From Adenophora triphylla var. japonica (taxonomy: Eukaryota > Streptophyta > Magnoliopsida > Asterales > Campanulaceae), in assembly GCA_022495995.1 (NCBI GenBank), contig JAFEMH010000929.1, positions 1 to 64,000 of the forward strand: a DNA stretch of 64,000 bases, written 5' to 3'. Shown in pieces: positions 23,440 to 34,880 of the stretch. Below the pieces are notes generated by a model. That model was not told where the DNA came from, did not search any database, and saw only the letters and a program-made list of their open reading frames with translations. The translations under genes were made by a program, and so were the position numbers. Within the stretch, counting starts at the first letter, position 1; each line of letters starts with the position of its first letter.

Positions 23440-23850
23440 CGGACAAAGTGTCACGGACAAGTGTCTTTACAGGAAATAATACTTGATATCTAGTCAGTGC
23501 TTGGTCTAGCGTAATGTATGACAAACGAGCGTTGTCGAGACTCGAATTTAAGGATGAAGTGTGCAGTGTCACACATGCGCGTAGTTTGCGGCACTCTATC
23601 TTCAATTCCATAGTCCACCAACCGTCGCTTCATCCAAATGTGATTTGACAAAGAACATGATGCTTCCAAGAAGAATATACGATTTGCTTGACACCGAAAT
23701 CATGCTTGAAAAGCAAGCCTGCCCAACAACGTAAGCACATAAATTTAACGATCGAAAGCGGGTCCGGCCAAGTCCCACTAGTGCTTTTCCCGGGACGGTC
23801 AATTGTAAGCCGCATAATCTACATCCGAATACACACATACGAGATTTCAC
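23440..23850 (-). pseudogene. Ty1/copia RNase H fragment
   Basis: On the minus strand, 'VYSDVDYAAYN' (about 23850-23815) carries the first catalytic Asp. 'GKSTSGTW' (about 23800-23775), 'WMKRRLVDYGIED' (about 23640-23600) and 'DIKYYFL' (about 23500-23480) follow in other frames. Together these are the order of a copia RNase H. It cannot be the direct continuation of the RT at 17219-18450, because on the minus strand RNase H should lie at lower coordinates than RT. It is therefore a second copia fragment or a rearranged piece. Its upstream part ends near the E1R LTR. Confidence 0.6.
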
Positions 23851-24309
23851 CCGAAGTCTTGAGGACAGTTTGACCCACAAGTCCAAGGTTATTAGGTTTT
23901 CAGATAAATGAAATGTATCTATAGGGTGCGTGGCTTTGTTACCGCAATCAAGTGTGCTATCTAGATCTCGTTGATAGCGATCACATACCGTACACTCAAA
24001 GCAATGATATCGGGCCTATATAGCAATATCAACAAAGTAATTTTTTTTAATCATACCTCGATATAGGGTTTGATTTTAACCTTCTTACCTTTTTAGGGTC
24101 GCCCTTATCTCGTAATGACGACCGATTTTTCTTTCTTTTTTGAAAATCGAAACCAGTGCTCGCCACGCCATTTTTAGTTTAAGGTCCAAAACTTTGAAAA
24201 ATGCCCAAAATTAGAGAAAATGGGTTCGGAGATCACGTTACATTCCGGGAAGAACGTTAGGGTTCACCCGCAATGCCTCGTAAAATGAGTCTTCCTAATT
24301 TAAAACCAT

Positions 24310-24338
24310 TTGTGTGTGTGTGTGTGTTGTGTGTGTGT
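24310..24338 (+). repeat. (TG)n microsatellite in E1R LTR
   Basis: A TG run with one interruption, at the position matching the (CA)n of the E1L LTR. Confidence 0.9.
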
Positions 24339-25576
24339 TTTGCAAGAAGAATTTTCTGGAAATGAAGTTTTGACTTTACTGGACTGAAGTTTACCAAAAC
24401 AATGTGCTTCTGTGAGTGAAAAATGACTGAAAAACAAAATGTCCATCCCTTACATTCTTATCCATGCGGATCAGAGCGAGAGTCATTCCTGTCCGCGCGG
24501 ATGGGACAACAAATATTCTTTTTTGCAGCTTTCCAGTCTGATTCTGTAAATTCCAGAATGTAAACTGGAGTTACAGAATCAGAACTGGAGTTGACACCAG
24601 AAAATGATAAGAAAATATTTTTGAATTTGGCATCCATGCTTGTCCCCACTTTCCTTAGGCTTTGATTAGTGATCACTAAACATGATTAGTGGTGATCTAC
24701 TATATCAAGCCATCCTTAGGATACATTAGAACTTGAAAGCATTTCATTTGCTTGGGATGGGGAGATTTAACATGAAACAAAGATTAATGTATGAAAATTA
24801 ACTTTAGGTTAAGGGTGTATCAACTTTAGAGTGGATTTCTAAGGTGGTCATTAAGATGACCATTCTTGAAATCCTTGAACTCAATGTATCAACTTCACCC
24901 TTTTTACAACCTAAGAACCTTAATGATCTTCATCCATGGAAATTGTTCCAAGGTAAAGATCATAGGTTAGGAAAAACATTTTTAAGGAAGTAAAGACAAT
25001 TTAGACCTTTTAAAATGGTCATCCATGGAAATTTATTCCAAGGTGACTACATTTTAGGCCAAATAAAGACTAATATCACAAGAAGAAGGTGAAAATAAGA
25101 ATATGGACCTTTTAGTGTGATCATCCAAGGAGATGAACTCTAAGGTGACCAAACTTTAGGTCAAGAGATCAAGTGACAACTAGTTAATGTAAGAAGAGGA
25201 GGACAACAAACTAAGAGAATGTAGATCCTTATAGAGAATCATCCATGGAGATGAACTCCATGGAGATCCTCTTGGATCTAGAACAAGAGATGAACAATGA
25301 GCAATTTACATCTTTGAAATGTGAGATGTATGCATGGATGTGGGAGATTAAGGTAAGGAGAAGGAGGGTTTACCAATGGTTGTACCCTATCTTCTTTGAA
25401 TTTGTGTTTGGGACTTGAATTTGATCAAGATTTGTGTTGGAATTTTGTGTTTTTGTTTGGTGTATAAGCTGTTTTCTGGGTATTTTTCGAATATAACAGT
25501 AAGGGTTTGAGCTCTGGTCTTGTTAAACTGAGAGAGAATGATTTAATTTATAGGCATATTTTAGGTTACAAACATG

Positions 25577-25619
25577 TCCGCGCGGATAGGACTCAGGTCC
25601 TCATTTTCGTCCGCGCGGA
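25577..25619 (-). promoter_or_regulatory. E1R LTR palindrome pair upstream of TATA
   Basis: TCCGCGCGGA at 25577-25586 and 25610-25619, 33 bp centre to centre, lying (on the minus strand) just upstream of the TATA-like word at about 25550. The spacer contains TGAGGACCTGAGTCCTAT, close to the spacer of the pair at 62341-62381. A further copy is at 24492-24501. Confidence 0.6.
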
Positions 25620-25861
25620 TAGTAATGTAGGCGTGCTGACTACATGGCGGTTTTGGCTGCTTGCATTTAATGTAAAGTAAGTCAATTTCTTGGAAATGAC
25701 TCTTCCAATCCGGTTTTTGACCTATTTTTGATATTTCTTTAAGGCCCTTTTTGTTTAAATTGCCTTAGGAAATGACCAAAATGCCCTTAACTGTCCATTT
25801 GACGTGGAAGTCGTTAAATTGGGCTGAAGGAACATTGGCGATTCAGATTGGGACACTTACA

Positions 25862-26141
25862 GTAGCCCCTCGGCAACAGCACTTTCGAAGGAAGTGGGGT
25901 CGTCGATAAAAGTGAGGTCCCAATCTGCTGGAGAGAAGAGGGTGACCATTTTGATCGGACCACTCAGGAAAGGAATGACCATTTTGGTCTGATGGCTGCA
26001 CCTAATGGTAGGCTACCTACGTATCCTTAAGAGGAATCAAGCCAGTCGTAGTTCAGGTCTTTCGATGTTAACCCTGGAGTGACTGTTTTAGGATGTCAAC
26101 CTGGTGAGCGAGTTCTGCAGTCGATTGCTGAAAGAAACTCT
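25862..26141 (-). other. E1R 3' UTR next to the LTR, with PPT
   Basis: The minus strand reads, towards the LTR: a GGGATACGTAGG-type hairpin module (26054-26010), GACCA...TGGTC palindromes, the CACTT/AAGTG hairpin (25896-25880), then the polypurine tract GCCGAGGGGCTAC (25874-25862). A near-duplicate of the hairpin segment occurs at 38393-38540, beyond the E2 insertion. No gene. Confidence 0.6.
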
Positions 26142-26146
26142 GCTGG
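26142..26146 (+). repeat. E2 target-site duplication, left copy
   Basis: GCTGG immediately before the 5' LTR, identical to 38332-38336. Confidence 0.9.
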
Positions 26147-27754
26147 TGTAAGTACCCAAATCTGGCTCATGCCTTCCGGTTAATTTTCCCGACAATTTCG
26201 GTAAGTTTTCCGGTAATTCCCCAGACCTTCCCAGCGTTCCGGAAACATTCCGGAACAGTTTTTTATTAAATAAGGGCTGAAGGGGATCCTTCCTAATTAA
26301 GAAACACGTTTTTCTTAATTAGGAAGGAGGGTTCTAGAATTTGCCACCTTGCATGGTTCTAGAATGCTGAGTCATTCAGGATAAGCCCGCACGGCTGCAT
26401 TAGCTCGCTGCTCTTAGCCGCACGGCTTCATTCACCTTATCCAGATTACCTATAAATAGAGGCCTCCTCTACCCATTTCAACACACACAATAGACACACA
26501 AAAATCATCCACCATCACACATAATACGTAAAATACACTCCCAAGAGCTGCTGGAAGTCCAAGAAGGTGAAGAAGAAGGCCAAGAAGCCACCTCCCTCCT
26601 CCTTGAAGATCCCAAGATCAACTCCTCCTCCTAGCTCCATCAAAAGAAGAAGAGGAAGCCATTGGTAACCTCGCACACCCTAACCTTGCATCCTAATTGC
26701 TCTATGTGATTCTAATTACTCATTGCATTTCATATATTGCATATTATCTTGCTTGGGACTTGGTAGATTAAAGATCATATCTTTATACCCCCCTTCCCCT
26801 TTGCATGCATTAGACATCCTTTGTTATTAAAAATGTAGTCTTTATCCATAAAGGTGCATCCTTTGCACCTAAAACCCCCCATTTTCCAATAAAAATGTCA
26901 TCTTTATGCATCCTTTGCATATAAAAATACAATCTTTTTCAATAAAAATGCATCCTTTGCATAAAAATCATGTCTTTACATTCAAAATGCATCCTTTGCA
27001 ATAAAGATCACTTCTTTAAATCAAAAAAATCCTTTGCAACCCAAAAATGTCATCTTTTCACTAAAGTGTCATTTTTATCATACATTCCCCCATGTCCCCA
27101 TTAATAACCTTGGAGCGGACCGGTGTAAAAGATCCTATCTTTACATCGTTCCTTCCATTAAAGGTTCATGATCTCTTTAGAAAGGGATAACCTTGAACCC
27201 GATATCTCCGATTATCACTTAAGACGAGCATAAAGCATCTATATGAGCTCAATCGTCTTAAGGTGTAGGATTGATGGGTTAAGGACATTTCCTTCCCAAA
27301 GAACCTCATTTTGAACTATAAAAGGGAGTCATTCTCTCGATCACGCAAGTCCCGAGGTTAAAAAAAAGCGATGATCACAAGTCCAAGATGAGGACGGGAT
27401 CATAATCCCGAATACATAAAATTCTAAGGAATCTCGAGCGACAACCAACAAATGGTTTGTACGTCCGGAAGACGACTTGGGACATTCCCTCCTTATTTTC
27501 AAACACATGCACACAAGAAAGCACGTAAGCAAGCACGATTAATGAAATCATGGGAGACTTGCTCCGGCAAGGCACCTTGGGTGAACGCCAAACGTTCTTC
27601 CCAAGGGGTAACTTAACCTCCGAACCCATAAAACCTTTTTTTCAAAGTTTTGAGGTAATCAAAATGGCGTGGCGACTCCATTTTTCAAATTAAACCGGAT
27701 GTCTTCAAACTCGCGTGAATCCAACAAAAACAAAATTTGGGCACCACATTCACA
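26147..27754 (+). repeat. E2 5' LTR
   Basis: Starts TGTAAGTACCC and ends CATTCACA. TATA box TATAAATA at 26451-26458. It contains many ATGCATCCTTTGCA-like short repeats (26820-27060) and the GGCGTGGCGACTC word (27664-27676) near its end. Highly similar to 36727-38331. Confidence 0.95.
26384..26458 (+). promoter_or_regulatory. E2 LTR promoter: palindrome pair plus TATA box
   Basis: AGCCCGCACGGCT (26384-26396) and AGCCGCACGGCT (26416-26427) are near-palindromes about 31 bp apart centre to centre. TATAAATA starts 24 bp after the second. In the 3' LTR the TATA is TATAAAGA (37030-37037). Confidence 0.55.
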
Positions 27755-27756
27755 GT

Positions 27757-27776
27757 TTGGCGACTCCGCTGGGGAA
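27757..27776 (+). other. E2 primer-binding site
   Basis: TTGGCGACTCCGCTGGGGAA, two bases after the LTR end. E3 has the same TGGCGACTCCGCTGGGGA at 43227-43244. It begins with the TGG expected opposite a tRNA CCA end. I recall a tRNA-Arg primer for related Tat/Ogre elements but cannot check it here. Confidence 0.8.
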
Positions 27777-29336
27777 TATCCCAAAGGAGAAAAGCTTCTA
27801 TTTTCAAAACAAAAAAAATTGATACTCGGTATATAGGTGGAAACCACTTACCCTTCCTGTACACTCCCTGACGTGGGAGTTGGGATAACCGGTGGTTTAA
27901 CAATCCACGTACCAGTATCCCTTTTCGAAAAACAATTTTGAAAAAAATAAAAGAAAGCTTTTTCCTTTGAGCGGGTTAGACTCCCGTCGCCGATTTCATT
28001 AATCGTGCTTGCTTTCTTTACCATGCATTGCATCATTTGTATCTTGGAATCTGTGCATACTTTGAACGGAAAACAACCCGAAAAATAGCAAAAGGAGTGG
28101 AACCTGGAAAATTGATCCATGCAGTCGTACGGCTCAATCCTCCTTGGATTCTGACCGGGCGACCTCAGTGGCAATTCCACCAGGAAAAATCATGGTTAAT
28201 CTCGGCGATCCTAGCGGCTTGGGGCTACTCGGCTCCATGAATGACCAGGGCTCCCTGTAAAATTTACGTGCTTATGTGTTGCATTCTCCCCGTCCCGAAA
28301 ATCATTCCTTTAAAACACATTTCTGAAAATCTCTGTTTTAACTCAAAAAGGAACATTTTTAGGAGACCGCACACTACGCGCACCTGATATATCCTGTACA
28401 CTTTGCACGCACGTCCTTCAAACCCGAGGGTGGTTCCAGCTGCAGTCACGGACAGCCTTACGATGCTCACGGGCGCGCACGGAATCATCCCAACCTCCCC
28501 ATGGCAGCCGGTGTCGACCAATGCACGGTCGTGTCACACGTTTCAAAAAACCGTGACTTTTGGTTGGTTTTTGGTCTAGTCCGTGTCATATAGCCCAGTT
28601 GCATACCCTCGTAAAGGTCAAACCTTAGTTCATAACGGAAGAAGAACTCTGCCAAAATTCCGACAAGGAAAAATTGGCGAGATCTCAACTCCAACATTGA
28701 CTATTGACCTTGACCTGCACGGAATGCGTAAGAGTCAAGACCGAGTCTTTGCCAACAAATCAAAAGATCTTTCGCTCAAGCGAAGCTCTGCTAAAATTCC
28801 GACAAGGAAAAATTGGCAAGATCTTGACCCGGCATTGACTTCGATTCTAACTCACGCCCGGCGTATGCAATGAAGTTCTATGTGACACTGTGTCATCCGG
28901 CTTTTGCCGCCCGACCCATGCCTATTATATTCTCGGACATTATCGAAAGTCAAAACGTCATTCGCTCAAGCGAAATTCTGCCAAAATCCAATCAAGGCAG
29001 AAAGACGAGACTTTCCTGGTATTGCCTTGACTATAATCTGCATCGCCCGTGCGTTAAAAGGTCCTATGACCCGCTAGACCCGTTAGGAGCATTCTTTACT
29101 CTCGGTCGGTGGGATCCGCGTGCCCTATAGGACCCTCGCCCGGGGCTGTCCACCCTGGGAGGTCGAAATACAGGTGGAATACGAGGGGCTTATAGACGTA
29201 GTGACGGAACCCACTGATCCAGGATCTAGAGTAGTTGCGAAAAAGAAGGGCAAACCCCCTTTTCCAACCAAATAGAAATAAATAAAAGACATTGTTTTAA
29301 GTAAACTTGAACAATTAATGTAATCATAATTGCATG
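27777..29336 (+). other. E2 5' leader
   Basis: Long untranslated leader without a supported gene. It holds about three dispersed copies of CCGACAAGGAAAAATTGG with neighbouring CTCTGC (about 28633, 28785 and 28970), two carrying TTCGCTCAAGCGAA (28771-28784 and 28961-28974). A block at about 29120-29265 (TAGGACCCTCGCC to GTTGCGAAAAAGAAG) is nearly the same in the E3 leader (44163-44283). An 'AGACCGCACACTACGCGCAC' phrase is also shared (28364 and 43471). Confidence 0.6.
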
Positions 29337-29600
29337 GTCCTGTCTCTGAAATCCCTAATCGAGACATCCTCGGTCCGATTTCCTATTTTCCTATCCTGAC
29401 CTTTCATGGTCAAATCCCTAATCGAGACCTCCTCGGTCCGATTTCCTATTTTCCTATCCTGACCTTTCATGGTCAAATCCCTAATCGAGACCTCCTCGGT
29501 CCGATTTCCTATTTTCCTATCCCGACCTTTCATGGACAACTCCCTAATCGAGACCTTTTCGGTCCGATCTCCAATTTTCGATCTTGTCTTTTCAAGGTCT
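29337..29600 (+). repeat. 63-bp tandem repeat in the E2 leader
   Basis: About four copies of TCCCTAATCGAGACCTCCTC... ending CCTTTCATGG. The last copy is diverged. ORFs are open on both strands as a by-product of a period divisible by three. 29601-29851 is unique leader. Confidence 0.85.
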
Positions 29601-29851
29601 CATCTTTTCCGATCAATTAGGATTAGGAGAAAATGTGTTTTGAGTAAAAACTTAAGCGATAAGTGCATGTTACTTGAGCCTTTAGCCTAAACACTTACCT
29701 CCAAGTCTAAATCTTACCTACCTTACCTATCCCCGAGCCTAAACCTTGCCTGTCCCTTTCCCGCAGCGAGAAACAAGTGGGCTAGAATACTGAGTCAGCG
29801 GCTTTTCAGAAAACCTTAGGTTCAGACAGTTCATCAGCTCAGAGAGTCAGA

Positions 29852-31278
29852 ATGGCAGATTTGACGAAAACGGTGAGGGTGCGGGAAATCGAGATGGTTA
29901 GGAAGGAAGAGTTAGTCCCGGCTTTGGAAAGCGCCCATAAGGTTCATCAGAACAGCAAGCCATGCTCATTGACGCACTCCGTCGTCATGGAGTTCAGGTC
30001 ACGGTGAGTCGAACGGTTCTCTGGTGGTAGTCGAAGATGAGACTTTGGAAACAAGTGATTTCGGTCCTTCATCCTATAACCAAGACCCCCCCGCCTATAA
30101 CCAATACCTTCCTCCATCCACATATGATCCCTTGCCGAGGACCACTTCTCCTCAGTCCTTTCCAACATCCCAGCTCATCAGGGCTCCATTGCCCTCAGCT
30201 CCTCAGAACGGATTGGGCTTCACCTCACCTGTTCCTCAGTTTCAGCAATACCTGCCAGTTTACGCTCCGGCTTCGCATAATCAATTTGAGTTATGTGGCT
30301 ATGTTCTGAAGCCCCTACACCCACCTGAGTGCGATCATGAGTTGCCAAAGGATGATTCAAGTCTCCAGCTGTCACCTACCGGGCTTAATGAATTCAGTCG
30401 GGTTGCTCTTTGTGTTTCCCTCCGCCGATAAAAGTCCTGTTGCGATTTCCAATAACTCGAGAGTCCCCGTTGACCCCCATGTGGCAATATTGATGGAACA
30501 AGTGAAACAAATACAAGAGAAGTTTGACTTCATGATGAGTATCAATACTCCCTTGACCCCAGACATCGAACCAAGCAAGGAAATGACTCCACCAAGCATG
30601 ATCCAATGCCACCAGCACCAAACAGCAACCGTACCCATGACAGCACCAGTTCCTCACAAAGGAAAGAGTGTCGTAGCCTCCTTCAGCCAAATCCAACAAT
30701 GGAACCAACTGGACAATGGAACTCCGAACAACAATGTCTCCCGAAAACTCCGCAATACGGATATGCCTTTAAGCAAGATTCTGGAAGAGCTGATGAAAGA
30801 AAAGCTGATAAAGCCACTGGAGAATTGGAAGCCCAGGAACCCCAGTATTCGGTTGGATGAGTCCAAGCACTGTCTTTTCCATCAATACCCTGGGCACAAC
30901 ACTGATGATTGCACCTATTTGAGGCATGAGATCCAGAAGTTGATAGAAGATGGGAAGTTTGAGAACCTCCATGGGCCAAAAACAGAAAGTTATGGTAGGA
31001 GGTCAATTCAAGAAGAGCAAAGTCAGAAACGTCAGCCTGATGATGTTGGGATGCCCATGAGCAAAGTTTTCAACGATTTGGTGAAACGAGGCCTTCTCAC
31101 ACCTCTCGAGAATTATAAGCCAAGAAACCCAAGTAGAGTTGACAGGGCCAAGTTCTGTGAGTACCACAAGCATTATGGTCATGTGACAGACAAGTGTGTG
31201 GATCTGAAGAAAGAAATTCAGTGGCTGATCTACAAAGGAAAGCTCAAGCTCCCTGGCAGTCCAACCAGCGAAGAGTAG
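29852..31278 (+). pseudogene. E2 gag-like protein with doubled CX2HX4HX4C motif
   Basis: The first likely start is ATG 29852 ('MADLTKTVRVREIEMVRK'), in a frame that ends at about 30006. A Pro/Gln/Tyr-rich segment follows in a second frame (30024-30431), and the main open stretch runs in a third frame (30337-31278). That last part has two tandem modules of about 85 residues. Each reads '[LV]...L.PLEN.KPRNPS' followed by a zinc-knuckle-like CX2HX4HX4C: 'CLFHQYPGHNTDDC' (about 30873-30914) and 'CEYHKHYGHVTDKC' (about 31158-31199), then 'LR/LK..IQ.LI..GK'. This is the C-terminal part of plant Tat gags. I do not find the capsid core. The function would be RNA binding and packaging. At least two frameshifts make it a pseudogene as read. 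Confidence 0.65.
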
Positions 31279-32640
31279 CTAGACTAGGGTTTACCTATCC
31301 TTAAAAAAAAAAAAAAGAGAAAAAAAAAATAGTCTCTCAGTCAACCTTCGTAGGTTCTAGTACTTTTCTCTTTCAATCAAGTCCTCTACGGACATTGTAT
31401 TTAATCTTCAATTTTCTATAAAAGTCTTCTTCTTTTCTTGCTAGACTTAAGACATTATTTGCACACCTACATTACATTTAATGAAATGGTTTTATTTTAT
31501 ATGATCACTTGCATTGCTCAACAAATAATCTCTCGAAATAATTAACGTTCCGATTAATCAGTGTGAGAAAGTCAACTAATGCCTTCCCCATACACTTTTC
31601 CTTACCTCACAAAAGGCCTCCATCAAGCCATACACTTTCCTTACCTCATAAAAGGCCTCCATCAAGCCATACACTTTCCCAATCATGCCCCCACCTTCAT
31701 CTTGACCAAGTCAACGACGGCGGCAACATCAAGGGACAACAAGAGGCCACTCAGCTTCGAAAGATTGACCCCATGTTGACAACAACCTAGGAGCTTGACT
31801 TAGACCTCAAAGGTATCAAGAAAATTCAAGCAGGGGCTCGCCTTGGTCCTCAGGAGCTTCAGAAAATAAAAAAAAATGTAGTGCAAAAAGAGTAATACCC
31901 AGCTAGGCTGAAAATCCCAAAAAAAGGGCAGTCTAGGCAAAAAACAGGGTTGCACATAAAAAAAAGAAAAAAATCTTAGTGCAAAAAGAGTATTACCCAG
32001 CTAGGCTGAAAATCCCAAAAAAAAAAATAAGGGCGGTCTAGGCAAAAAAAAAACAGGGTTGCACATAAAAATAAAAGAAAATGAGGCCAAGGACCCAGCA
32101 CCGCCAATCAAAAGCTTGACGGACAGGAAAAATCAAAGCTCAGAGAATGAAAGTTGTCGACAACAATGGGGCGATTAAAGCAAAGCCGTAAGTATTTCGT
32201 AAGCTTTGTAGGCACGTGCAAATCCTTTCTCCCCCAATGAAAGAGGAAGCAATCAGAAGCAGTCGTCCAAGAATGACTTGGTCAAGGAATCATCCCGAGG
32301 CCCATGCCTCATCATCCAATCTTCTCATCCGAGCCTTTTCACTAAAGGAACCACAAATCCCATTTCCTAAAGCAGTCCGGCCAAGGCCGAACTACGGCGA
32401 CCTGAGCTCCTCACAACGAGGGGAACGTAGGCAACCAGCAATGGTCCGGTCATAAGCACAGTCAAATCCCAGAAAATCCGGTCTCATCGGATAACCTCTC
32501 CCATAAGCACAGTCAAATCCCAGAAAATCCGATCTCATCGGATAACCTCTCCCATAGACACATCGGATCCCCGTAAAACCCGGTCTCATCAATGACCTCC
32601 CTATACACAAACCTTTCTTTCACACCAGCCAACCTTGATC
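31279..32640 (+). other. E2 post-gag region with short repeats
   Basis: No pol sequence. Repeats: CATAAAAGGCCTCCATCAAGCC-type units of about 36 bp (31590-31685); a two-copy unit of about 95 bp containing GTGCAAAAAGAGTAATACCC (31880-32070); and about 51-bp units with CAGTCAAATCCCAGAAAATC (32455-32600). CTTGACCAAGTCAACGACGG at 31702 and the 'GAACTACG...GGGGAACGTAGGCAACC' block at 32390-32450 both recur just after pol in E3 (50850 and 50704-50765). This is the best evidence for a pol deletion. Confidence 0.6.
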
Positions 32641-33915
32641 CGCGGCATTGGTTGACTTTCTCCTCATGACTAATAAGAATGTTTGTTCATATCGAGATTA
32701 GTGGTTAAATAACCCGAACATTAATAAAGGGTTTTAAGCAATCTTGTGATCATTGTAAATAAAACAAGTTTTCAGATGTCTTGACAAGTCTTCCTTTTCT
32801 ACATCTTAGGAAAAATAGTGCTAAACACTGATTTTTTGTCAGCAGGGGCTTCCATACACTTTTATCAACCTCTCTACGCTTATACTCTCTCAAAAGAGTC
32901 AAACCTAGAGCGAGTTTTTGTGCCTACATCGAATAAGGCCATCAAAATAACACAAAATCGGAATCTATTCCCACCTTTCGAAAAATATGCCCCTGCATGT
33001 ATATATCTTCCTAAAATTCTTCTCTTTGTCCGCATCTCCTTAAGGTTGGTGATTGACTAAAAAAAAGAAAAAAAAAGAAAAAAAAAAAAGATAGGTCTTT
33101 CCTCTTCTGCTACAATTCGCATTAGGGCTGTCTTGAAACTCTTCAAGTCTGGGGCTTTGTCAAGCCATTTCTTTAGACTGGGGCTTCTTTAGTCATTTTT
33201 GGGGTTCGCATCGGGTTCTTCACTAGGTCCCTAGATGGATTCAGTTTTGTTCAGATCAACCTCAGGATCACTTCCGCAGTACCAATCATATTGGAATTTT
33301 GTTAGGTCATCAGATTGGGGCTTCACCAAGTCACTTGTTCATAACCTAAAACTTTGCCTACTTAGTTCATCCAACCGGGGCTTTGCCAATGAAAGGATCT
33401 TTCCTTGCTTTAGTAAGACATGGGGTTTTGCAGAAAGTTTTTCCTCAGACCGGGGCTTCGATAAGTCACATCCATCCCTAGAAGAGAGGTTTGGTCATTT
33501 CAACATCTGTTTTAGTCTTTGGTTGTAAAAGCATGTCAGCATCAGCTTCAAATGCCAGAGTGTGAGAAAGGAACATTCATCGAGACCCGAAGTTCAAACC
33601 CAGTCTCAGCTCAAGAGGGAATTCTAGTCCACGTAGACAACATCTTAGCAACAACAGCATGTTCAGTCCGCACCCAAGGGATACGACCCCACTTGTTTGA
33701 AACCCGTCTTAAACAATTTCCAAACACATTCCATATGTACATCCAGACCCAGTCCCTACCATGTTTCAAAAAAAAAAAAAAATCACCCCTAGGCTCAAGT
33801 AACGTGCCAATTGCTAATAATAACATTTTCTCCCAAAAGCGCCTCCGTTACTTCCGTTATAACGAGATAACGCTAGGTGACAACCTCCGAATTGTCAAAA
33901 CTCTAAACTTAGCTT
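32641..33915 (+). other. E2 3' UTR, unique part
   Basis: Non-coding. Contains A-rich tracts (33058-33090 and 33766-33781) and phrases of the form CTGGGGCTTTGTCAAGCC repeated loosely at 33140-33470, like those in E1L at 11500-11700. Short ORFs here show no recognisable domain. Confidence 0.5.
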
Positions 33916-34496
33916 ACCTCTATCCCGAATAGTGACGTATGCTAAGTTCTCTTAACTTAAGCTACCTCTATCCCGAATAGTGATGTACGCTCAAGTTTCT
34001 CTCAACTTAAGCTACCTCTATCCCGAATAGTGACGTATGCTAAGTTCTCACAACTTAAGCTACCTCTATCCCGAATAGTGACGTACGCTCAAGTTTCTCT
34101 CAACTTAAGCTACCTCTATCCCGAATAGTGATGTATGCTAAGTTCTCTTAACTTAAGCTACCTCTATCCCGAATAGTGACGTACGCTCAAGTTTCTCTCA
34201 ACTTAAGCTACCTCTATCCCGAATAGTGACGTACGCTCAAGTTTCTCTCAACTTAAGCTACCTCTATCCCGAATAGTGACGTATGCTAAGTTCTCTCAAC
34301 TTAAGCTACCTCTATCCCGAATAGTGACGTACGCTCAAGTTTCTCTCAACTTAAGCTACCTCTATCCCGAATAGTGACGTACGCTCAAGTTTCTCTCAAC
34401 TTAAGCTACCTCTATCCCGAATAGTGACGTACGCTTAAGTTTCTCTCAACTTTAGCTACCTCTATCTTCTCGATAGTGACGTAAGCTCCAGTTTTC
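33916..34496 (+). repeat. 48-51-bp tandem array in the E2 3' UTR
   Basis: About twelve copies of TACCTCTATCCCGAATAGTG followed by ACGTACGCTCAAGTTTCTC. Two alternating variants (with and without the 'TCAAGTTTCTCTC' ending) suggest a higher-order unit of about 100 bp. Confidence 0.9.
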
Positions 34497-34670
34497 TCAG
34501 GTGACAACCTCCATTAATTGTCAATCAGGTGACAACCTCCATTAATTATCAATCAGGTGACAACCTCCATTAATTGTCAATCAGGTGACAACCTCCATTA
34601 ATTGTCAATCAGGTGACAACCTCCATTAATTGTCAATCAGGTGACATCCTCCATTAATTGTCAAACCCTC
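34497..34670 (+). repeat. 30-bp tandem array in the E2 3' UTR
   Basis: Six copies of GGTGACAACCTCCATTAATT plus GTCAATCA. Related to the E1L array at 12950-13215. Confidence 0.9.
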
Positions 34671-34711
34671 GAGGATCCTAGACATCGTTCCTACCTGTCT
34701 AGATGAAGCTT

Positions 34712-34880
34712 GAACTACGATCAAGGCTTAATTCCTCCGGGATACGTAGGTAGCCTTTTATAAAAGGTCCAGCCATCCGACCACTTTGGTCACCTTTTCT
34801 CTTTCTCCATTCTCCAATAGTGCATAAGCTTTTCATAAAAGTCCAAGTTTTTGACCACATTGGTCACCCCTTTTGATTTG
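34712..34880 (+). other. E2 hairpin module
   Basis: GAACTACGATCAAGG...ATTCCTCCGGGATACGTAGG then TAGCC (34712-34755), followed by GACCA...TGGTCACC. Three more copies lie at 36211-36254, 36312-36355 and 36563-36605. CTACG/CGTAG and ATTCC/GGGAT can pair around a 3-base loop. 34880-35440 is otherwise unique non-coding. Confidence 0.55.

Larger units (their letters stand above)
24118..25861 (-). repeat. E1R 3' LTR
   Basis: Read on the minus strand it starts TGTAAGTGTCCC at 25861, right after a polypurine tract, and ends near 24118 after a GGCGTGGCGA word (about 24166-24157). It is an inverted homologue of 15432-17218. A TATA-like TATAAATT reads on the minus strand at about 25553-25546. The lower border is approximate. 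Confidence 0.8.

Noticed and set aside
26820..27060. tRNA-like or small RNA gene in the E2 LTR
   Set aside because: The repeated CATCCTTTGCA words are simple AT-rich repeats; no cloverleaf or A/B boxes were found.
27341..27629. Minus-strand ORFs in the E2 LTRs (repeated at 37919-38207)
   Set aside because: Present in both LTR copies only because the LTRs are duplicates; no domain and overlapping frames.
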